The position numbers and the translations under genes were made by a program. From Bacillus sp. EB600 (GTDB lineage: Bacteria > Bacillota > Bacilli > Bacillales > Cytobacillaceae): a DNA stretch of 64,000 nucleotides. Numbering within the stretch: position 1 is the first letter of the stretch; each line of letters starts with the position of its first letter. Shown piece by piece: positions 58,025 to 64,000 of this stretch. Under the pieces are notes generated by a model that was given only the letters and a program-made list of their open reading frames with translations, was not told the DNA's origin and did not search any database. Location of the stretch: NCBI RefSeq assembly GCF_024494385.1, contig NZ_JAEVLT010000011.1:1-64000 (forward strand), given 5' to 3'.

Positions 58025-60022
58025 ATGAACGAAAAATACAAAGTTCTTTTTGAACCAATGAAAATAGGAAAATTAGAAATTAAAAATCGCTTTGTTATGG
58101 CGCCGATGGGGCCAGCAGGCTTTGTTCATGAAGACGGAACCTTTAATGAACGCGGAATAGAGTATTATGTTGAACGGGCTAAAGGCGGGACTGGACTTAT
58201 AATGACTGGAGTTACCATGGTAGAAAATGAAATTGAAAAATGTGCTCTGCCTTCCATGCCTTGTCCGACATTAAATCCGTACCATTTTATTAGTACAGGA
58301 AAAATTATGACAGAACGAATTCATGCTTATGGGGCAAAAATTTTCTTGCAGCTATCTGCGGGGTTTGGCCGTGTCAGTATTCCATCAATCGTCGGAAAAA
58401 CAGCGGTAGCTCCATCACCAATTCCCCATCGTTGGCTGCCGGATGTCATATGCCGTGAATTAACAGTTGAAGAAATTAAAACATACGTAAGGAAATTTGC
58501 AGAATCCGCAGCGATTGCCAAAAAGGCAGGCTTTGATGGTATTGAAATTCATGCCGTTCATGAAGGATATTTACTCGACCAATTTGCCATTTCATTTTTC
58601 AATCACCGGGCTGATGAATATGGCGGCAGCTTAAGAAATAGATTGCGATTTGCCTGTGAAATAGTTCAGGCTATAAAAGCCGAGTGTGGTGAGGATTATC
58701 CAGTATCCCTTCGCTACAGCATTAAGAGCTTCATCAAGGATTGGAAAGTCGGCGGGCTGCCTGGTGAAGAATTTGAGGAAAAAGGCCGTGACATTGAAGA
58801 AGGTATGGAAGCTGCTTTGATTTTGGAAGAAGCAGGCTACGATGCCTTTAATGGTGATGTTGGCTCCTATGATTCTTGGTATTGGGCACATCCGCCAATG
58901 TACCAAGAAAAAGGCTTGTATTTGCCATATAATAAAATTTTAAAAGGCATCTTAAAGGTTCCGGTTATTACGGCAGGAAGAATGGATGACCCAGACCGTG
59001 CCAGCGATGCCATCATTAACGGCCAAACGGATTTTGTTGCCTTGGGCAGACCATTACTGGCAGATGCGTTTATTCCAAACAAAATTCAAGCAAGCCAAAT
59101 TGAAAAAATCCGTCCTTGTCTATCCTGTCAGGAAGGTTGTATGGGACGACTTCAGGACTTCGCTTCGGTTTCCTGTGCGGTTAACCCGGCAGCAGGGCGT
59201 GAATTGGATTATAGTCTAGCGCCATCCTCCGTTAAGAAAAAGATCTTTATTATTGGCGGCGGTGTTGCCGGTTGTGAGGCTGCAAGGGTTTCGGCGTTAA
59301 GAGGACACCATGTAATTCTCCATGAGAAAAAGGCTAGATTAGGAGGAAATGTTATTCCTGGCGGGACTCCGGACTTTAAAGAGGATGACCACCTATTGGC
59401 AAAATGGTATGAAACCGAGCTTGCAGATTTGAATATTGAACTTCATTTAAATAGTCAAGTGACCAAAGAAATGGTTATAGAATCTGGCGCCGATGTAGTG
59501 ATTGTTGCTACTGGTTCGACACCGAAAGTATTTACGATTGCAGATGCTGATAATGTTTATACTGCTGAGGAAGTGCTTGAGGGTAAAAAGGATACAGGGG
59601 AATCTACCGTGATTATCGGCGGTGGACTGGTAGGATGTGAAACAGCCCTCTGGCTTGCAGATCAAGGTAAACACGTAACACTGGTAGAAATGCAAAGTGA
59701 TATTCTAAAAGTCGGCGGTCCATTGTGCCATGCCAATACAGATATGCTGAAGGCTCTTGTTCCATTTAAAGGTATTGATCTTCGAATTAATACCGTTGTA
59801 ACCGGAGCAGCCGAAGATGGCTTCATTTTGAAATCCGGCGACCGTGAAGAAATAGTTAAGTCTGATTCTGCTATCCTTGCAGTAGGCTATAACTCTCAAA
59901 AGGATTTATACGAAGAAATTAGATTTGATCTTCCAGAAGTACATCTTCTAGGCGATGCAAGACAAGTACAAAATATCATGTATGCTATTTGGGATGCATA
60001 TGAGGTAGCAAGAAATATTTAA
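58025..60022 (+). CDS. Old Yellow Enzyme-type NADH:flavin oxidoreductase with FAD/Fe-S domain
   Basis: A 665-aa three-cofactor reductase like 2,4-dienoyl-CoA reductase FadH and bile-acid BaiCD. Residues 1-350 form the FMN barrel (NRFVMAPMGP, active-site IHAVHEGYLLDQF, ALGRPLLAD). Cys365, 368, 372 and 384 (CLSCQEGC...C) hold an Fe4S4 cluster. Residues 405-665 bind FAD and NAD(P)H (IIGGGVAGCEAARVSALRG, VIIGGGLVGCETALWLADQG). The likely reaction is reduction of an enoate or dienoyl-CoA. The ATG at 58025 has GGAGG 8 nt upstream. It lies alone, next to a broken TetR gene that may have been its regulator. Confidence 0.93.
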   Translation: MNEKYKVLFEPMKIGKLEIKNRFVMAPMGPAGFVHEDGTFNERGIEYYVERAKGGTGLIMTGVTMVENEIEKCALPSMPCPTLNPYHFISTGKIMTERIHAYGAKIFLQLSAGFGRVSIPSIVGKTAVAPSPIPHRWLPDVICRELTVEEIKTYVRKFAESAAIAKKAGFDGIEIHAVHEGYLLDQFAISFFNHRADEYGGSLRNRLRFACEIVQAIKAECGEDYPVSLRYSIKSFIKDWKVGGLPGEEFEEKGRDIEEGMEAALILEEAGYDAFNGDVGSYDSWYWAHPPMYQEKGLYLPYNKILKGILKVPVITAGRMDDPDRASDAIINGQTDFVALGRPLLADAFIPNKIQASQIEKIRPCLSCQEGCMGRLQDFASVSCAVNPAAGRELDYSLAPSSVKKKIFIIGGGVAGCEAARVSALRGHHVILHEKKARLGGNVIPGGTPDFKEDDHLLAKWYETELADLNIELHLNSQVTKEMVIESGADVVIVATGSTPKVFTIADADNVYTAEEVLEGKKDTGESTVIIGGGLVGCETALWLADQGKHVTLVEMQSDILKVGGPLCHANTDMLKALVPFKGIDLRINTVVTGAAEDGFILKSGDREEIVKSDSAILAVGYNSQKDLYEEIRFDLPEVHLLGDARQVQNIMYAIWDAYEVARNI

Positions 60023-60043
60023 TAGATAGATTTTATTAAAAAT

Positions 60044-60075
60044 GAGGATGCCCGCAGCAAGAGGACATCCTCTTT
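60044..60075 (+). terminator. Terminator after the OYE-type reductase
   Basis: GAGGATG and CATCCTC form a 7-bp stem followed by TTTC. Confidence 0.65.
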
Positions 60076-60085
60076 CAATCTTTAA

Positions 60086-60110
60086 GTGAACCGTACCACA
60101 AGTAAATGAG
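60086..60110 (+). repeat. rlmH 3'-end att-like repeat, copy 3
   Basis: GTGAACCGTACCACAAGTAA with ATGAG following. It matches copy 1 at 24 of 25 bases and the similarity continues into ATTTTT. In frame it reads SEPYHK-stop. It marks the right limit of the accessory segment. Confidence 0.8.
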
Positions 60111-60127
60111 ATTTTTGCGAAAAAGGT

Positions 60128-60161
60128 AACAGCACCCTCTAATTTATGGAAAGGTGCTGTT
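60128..60161. terminator. Hairpin after att copy 3
   Basis: AACAGCACC and GGTGCTGTT form a 9-bp stem. It could terminate the minus-strand gene at 60325. Positions 60162-60324 show nothing else. Confidence 0.5.
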
Positions 60162-60324
60162 TAGTTATTTGAATGCCTAGATGAACTTTTGTTGCATGAA
60201 TGCTTGTTTTTGCTCTTGCATTAAATTTAATTTTTTTGTTCAATCAGGATTTTCATATCCAAATGAAAAAAATGACCAAATACAAAAAATGGCTGGATTC
60301 CTCCACTTGCGCTTTTGTCTTACT

Positions 60325-60789
60325 CTAATATTCTCCTTTAATGACAAAATACGAGCCCCGAATTGTTCCAGCTAGTTTAGACTTCTGTCTAGCAAACTTA
60401 AACTTCCCTTCTAACTCCTTTGGTACCTCCATCCCCTCAGAAAGCTTAAAACCAACGGCCCTCTTCTTAGTGTCATCAACCGTATACATGACGTTGACCG
60501 AAAGACCATCCTCATAAAAGACGTAGGCTATTTTGATATTTTCCACTTGAAAACGCGACGTTTCTAAAGGTTTGGCCGCAAACTCAATATCACGTTCTTC
60601 CTTCAAAATTCGGTTCACATAATCAAGGGTCTCACAGGACTCACTAGCCGGTACAACCGTAAACTCATGCTTGTATTTGTTCATAAAGTAACGGGCTTCA
60701 TTCGCACGTAAACCAGCAAGCGCTTCTACTACAGGTGAAGACTCTAACCCAACCGTAGACACATTTTTAAAATCAACGATATAGGACAT
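60325..60789 (-). CDS. Uncharacterised 154-aa protein
   Basis: I do not recognise this protein. It starts MSYIVDFKNVSTVGLESSPV after GGAGGG, has no signal peptide or membrane segment, and is rich in alternating strand-like stretches (IAYVFYEDGLSVNVMYTVDD). It is followed upstream on the same strand by a GyrI-like gene ending 23 bp before its start, so the two are probably one transcript. A ligand-binding or stress role is possible. Confidence 0.7.
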   Translation of the reverse strand: MSYIVDFKNVSTVGLESSPVVEALAGLRANEARYFMNKYKHEFTVVPASESCETLDYVNRILKEERDIEFAAKPLETSRFQVENIKIAYVFYEDGLSVNVMYTVDDTKKRAVGFKLSEGMEVPKELEGKFKFARQKSKLAGTIRGSYFVIKGEY

Positions 60790-60811
60790 TTCCGTCCCTC
60801 CTTTTATCTCT

Positions 60812-61294
60812 TTATTTCTTAGCAACAGGAATCCACATTTCACCAAAAACTAAGCCGTTTCGCTGCCCCATCTCAACCGCTGCATTTGGTCCGCCAACAT
60901 AGGAATAATTCTTTGCTTCCGGCAAGACTTGGCCAAAGGCAATGCCAGTAAGCTTATTATTTAATTCTTCAGCCGTATTCCCTTCCCCTTTAACAATCAG
61001 GTATTCCCCCTTAGGAAATTGGATCACTCTGGCTTCTTCTGGTGCCGCCGATTCCTCTGCCATGACACCAGCATAATGCATCATCTTGTTATTCACCGCT
61101 TCGTTCACGGCAAAAATATATTCATTTACGGCCATGGCTTTTAAAGTGTCAAGCCTTCCATCCTGGCTGACAGCCTGCCAAAAATCCGACTTTTCCTTGT
61201 TTAAGCCAGTAAAGTCTGTGTAATGGCTTTTAAGCTCAGTTCCCAAACCTATAACGATAAAGCTGTCTTTTTCTTCTAGTGTATACTCTGCCAT
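60812..61294 (-). CDS. GyrI-like effector-binding domain protein
   Basis: A 160-aa stand-alone GyrI/AraC-type effector-binding domain (IQFPKGEYLIVKGEG, NGLVFGEMWIPVAKK), a fold that binds small hydrophobic or cationic molecules. There is no DNA-binding domain. The ATG at 61294 is chosen for its match to the domain start; an upstream ATG at 61306 is possible. It is divergent from the WYL regulator gene 110 bp away, which probably controls it. Confidence 0.8.
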   Translation of the reverse strand: MAEYTLEEKDSFIVIGLGTELKSHYTDFTGLNKEKSDFWQAVSQDGRLDTLKAMAVNEYIFAVNEAVNNKMMHYAGVMAEESAAPEEARVIQFPKGEYLIVKGEGNTAEELNNKLTGIAFGQVLPEAKNYSYVGGPNAAVEMGQRNGLVFGEMWIPVAKK

Positions 61295-61404
61295 ATTCAA
61301 AACCATCCTCTTTTTTATAGTAATCAAATGACTTGTCTTCTTCACTTGATGGGTATATCATAGCCTTAAATCATGTCAAAAAATGATACTGTTTAGGAGT
61401 CCCG

Positions 61405-62367
61405 ATGAAAAAAGTTGAGCGGATTAATATCATCATGCGGTATATCAACAACCGCGCCCACTTTACAATTTCTGAAATCATGCGAGAATTTAACATCTCT
61501 CGTTCGACGGCTATTAGAGATATCAGCGAAATTGAGGCCATGGGGATGCCTCTTGTCGCTGAAGTTGGAAGGGATGGGGGTTATTTTGTAATGCCCAACT
61601 CTGTCCTTCCCGTTGTTCGCTTTACCGATAATGAGGTCAAAGCTCTTTTTATTGCCTTTATGGCCACAAGAAATCAACAACTCCCCTATCTAAAGAGTCG
61701 TCAGTCTTTAGCTGAAAAATTACTAGGCCTCATCTCAGAGAACCAGCAGGATGACATTGTTCTTTTAAATCAAATCTTGCTTTTTGAAGGGACCAACCCC
61801 AAAAATCCCGACCTGCTTGATCTTTCAGACCTCCCCCATCCCATGTTAGAAAAACTCATCCAAATCCTTCTTTTGGATCGCTATTTATTGATTACCATCG
61901 AAGAAAAGAAGGTAATAAAGTCTTATCCAATTTATCTCTTGCACCTTTATCATGAAAAAAGCCTTTGGCTGATTGAAGGCTTTGACTTAAAGGAAGAAAG
62001 GAAGAGGATTCTTCCTGTTGACCATCTTATCAATGTCAAACCCTTCCCGACGAAAAAAAGAGTAAGTAGGAAAGAGATTTTAGAAAAACTAAATAAGCAG
62101 GAAGAAGTAATCAACCTTGTCCTTGAACTCGGTCCAAAAGCGATTGCCCAGTTCAAAAAATACCATCCTTTAAAAGTATCAATTTCCTATACGAATCCTT
62201 ACCAAACCATAGCCATTCTAAAGACTTTTATCAATGTTAATAATCTCGAAGAATTGACCGAAATAACAAATTGGCTGCTTTTCTTAGGTGGGGATATCAA
62301 GGTCAGGGAAATGCCAGATGAAGTTTTAGAAGGTTTACAAGAGAGATTACGCTTATACTGCCCCTAA
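61405..62367 (+). CDS. YafY-type HTH/WYL transcriptional regulator
   Basis: A 320-aa regulator with an N-terminal winged helix (HFTISEIMREFNISRSTAIRDI), a central WYL-type ligand-sensing domain and a C-terminal extension domain ending RLRLYCP. WYL regulators respond to small ligands or nucleic acids. The divergent position next to the GyrI-like gene pair points to local control. Confidence 0.88.
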   Translation: MKKVERINIIMRYINNRAHFTISEIMREFNISRSTAIRDISEIEAMGMPLVAEVGRDGGYFVMPNSVLPVVRFTDNEVKALFIAFMATRNQQLPYLKSRQSLAEKLLGLISENQQDDIVLLNQILLFEGTNPKNPDLLDLSDLPHPMLEKLIQILLLDRYLLITIEEKKVIKSYPIYLLHLYHEKSLWLIEGFDLKEERKRILPVDHLINVKPFPTKKRVSRKEILEKLNKQEEVINLVLELGPKAIAQFKKYHPLKVSISYTNPYQTIAILKTFINVNNLEELTEITNWLLFLGGDIKVREMPDEVLEGLQERLRLYCP

Positions 62368-62622
62368 GTAGTGCAAGTTAAAACCCAAAAAAATTTTGAG
62401 CTTGCCCAAAAGGATAGAAGTTTTTGTTCAAGTAATTTAAGAAAATTATATTTTTAAAAGTCTGTATCTTCACAAAATTGTTTGTTCTTCATATTAAATT
62501 CAATGCAATCTGTGTAAAATAAGAAGTAGAAAAGAATACTTGAATGAAGTGAAAGTATGGAGTACTTGATTTTTAACTGACAACTATATCGATTTATTAT
62601 GCATATGATTGGAGACCGTATG

Positions 62623-64000
62623 AATGTTTAGAGAACAGATAAGATATTCTCGGCTTGCGGATATAACAAAAATAATAAATACAAAGTTAGAACTGCGTGA
62701 ATTATTGCAGCATGTAACAAGAGCAATCTCCGAAGAAATAGTTCAATGTGATGCTGTTGGTATTCTTTTACCCAATGAAGATGGAACTTTCAGAGGTTTT
62801 GCGGGGAAACCGGAAATTATGAGTGGTATGACGATCGAAACACAGGTAATTGATCCTAAAGAAGACATGCTGGCCAGGGAAGTTATTGCAACAAAAAAGA
62901 CCATCTACATCCCCGATACCTCTAAGGATAATCGACCGTATCCGCAATCAGTTGAAGCCTTTAAAATTAAATCCATATTAGGACTGCCCATATCATTTGA
63001 GCAAGAGCTATTTGGTCTAGTTTTTTTATTTGATCATGGAACTCCAATGAACTTAACAGAGCCAGAAATTCAAAGTGTTGAAGCTTACGTAAATATGGCA
63101 GCAGTCGCAATCCAAAACGCAAATAATTTAAAAAACAAGGAAAACCTTATTGCCGAGAAGCAGTTGTTACTTGATGTTACACGTGAACTATCTCTGTGTT
63201 CCTCACTAGAGGAAAGTCTCGATAAATGTTTTCTCTACTTAGGAAAGGTCTTGGATAACAATAATATTGGCGTCCGCTTACTTGATCCTTTAAACGATAA
63301 TAGATTTAAAAGCGCAAAGGTAAGTAAGGAAAGTGACTGGGCAGAAGAGGACTGGATGGAGACACATAAAAAGATAAAAATTGACCAAAGTAATGACGTC
63401 CTGATTCAAGAAGTTAGCAAAACAAAAAAAGCGATCCTTATCACAGATGTATTTGCAGACGAAAGACTAAACCATGATGTTTGTCGCAATTTTGGTATTA
63501 AAGGTCTATTTATGATTCCAATCGTTTCAATGGGCGAGGTTTTAGGAGTAATATCTGTTGTCAATTTGAAAGAAAAATTCCTTATAAACTCGGAATCGCA
63601 AATTCAGCTGGCACAATCTATAGTTGATGCCACGGCCTCTACGTTATCAACCTTGCTATATATGAACCAACTTGAAAAAATGGTGGCAGAGCGGACAAGG
63701 GAACTAGCTTCTGCTAATGATAAAGCTACTAGTGTTATTGAAAGTATTACGGATGGATTCTTTGCTTTAAACAAAGAATGGGAGTTTGATTACGTAAATC
63801 AACATCAATATTTACCTCAAAAGAAAACAGCAAAAGATGTGTTAGGCAAGAATATATGGGACATCTTCCCGAAAGCAGTTGATACAGCCATGTATAAAGA
63901 GTTTCATCGGTCGATGATAGAGCGAATTCCCGTCCATTTCGAAACCTACTCAGCCTATGGCGATTATTGGCACGAAGTAGTTGCTTACCCGTATGATGAG
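62623..64000 (+). CDS. GAF-GAF-PAS sensor protein, cut by the window end
   Basis: The frame runs open from ATG 62623 to the last base, 459 codons. Residues 10-165 form one GAF domain (VGILLPNEDGTFRGFAGKPE) and about 185-345 a second (GVRLLDPLNDNRF, GLFMIPIVSMGEVLGVISVV). A coiled link MVAERTRELASANDKA leads into a PAS domain (IESITDGFFALNKEW). This layout usually precedes a histidine kinase or GGDEF output, which would lie beyond the window. The 62368-62622 gap shows no other gene. Confidence 0.8.

Noticed and set aside
47499..60085. ccr recombinase or transposase within the accessory segment
   Set aside because: All sizeable genes were read and none shows a serine or tyrosine recombinase or transposase motif, so mobility is inferred only from the att-like repeats.

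Overview
The window is the replication-origin region of a low-GC Gram-positive spore former in the Bacillaceae, close to Bacillus/Neobacillus. The evidence is the classic oriC gene order (gyrA-gyrB-remB-recF-yaaA-dnaN-dnaA-rpmH-rnpA-yidC-jag-mnmE-mnmG-rsmG-noc-soj-spo0J), Bacillus-type DnaA boxes and DnaA-trios, two perfect parS sites, the sporulation-type protein YyaC and the walRKHIJ operon. The sequence is given in reverse of the usual dnaA orientation. Everything left of oriC (1-11 kb) is on the minus strand and nearly everything right of it is on the plus strand, so genes run with the replication forks.

Left arm (1-11 kb): the extreme 5' end of a 16S rRNA gene with two tandem rrn promoters, a degenerate HD-GYP protein, gyrA, gyrB, remB, recF, yaaA, dnaN and dnaA. 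oriC is bipartite: a DnaA-box cluster upstream of dnaA (11.1-11.45 kb), and the unwinding region with DnaA-trios between dnaA and dnaN (9.38-9.54 kb).

Right arm, core (11.7-47.5 kb): ribosomal, tRNA-modification, chromosome-segregation, translation and replication genes (rpmH to spo0J; ychF, rpsF-ssb-rpsR, yybS-gdpP-rplI-dnaC, purA). These are followed by a tRNA cluster (Lys-Glu-Asp-Phe plus a broken Phe copy), a LysM/G5/M23 cell-wall hydrolase, walRKHIJ, a collapsed GH2 glycosidase pseudogene, htrC, a small Cys protein and rlmH. Several intergenic gaps carry copies of an interspersed repeat recognisable by AGAAAAGCGGAAGCGCCCG and CACTAGTCGCTGG.

Accessory region (47.5-60.1 kb): the 3' end of rlmH, the position used by staphylococcal SCC elements, is repeated as GTGAACCGTACCAYAARTA at 47479, 51583 and 60086. 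The repeats delimit two segments. The first (4.1 kb) is a compact plus-strand operon: an acyl-CoA-dehydrogenase-like flavoprotein without the usual catalytic Glu, a leaderless PhnD-like binding-fold protein, a core-MetE methyltransferase with intact zinc ligands, and an OsmC-like protein without cysteines. It may be an undescribed methyl- or sulfur-transfer system. The second (8.5 kb) has 52-bp hairpin repeats, an XRE regulator, toxin-antitoxin and protease debris, an M20 amidohydrolase/MFS transporter/PucR module with cre-like sites, a truncated TetR gene and an Old-Yellow-Enzyme/FAD/Fe-S reductase. No recombinase is visible.

Right end (60.3-64 kb): an unrecognised protein and a GyrI-like protein, divergent from a WYL-type regulator, and a GAF-GAF-PAS sensor protein cut by the window edge.
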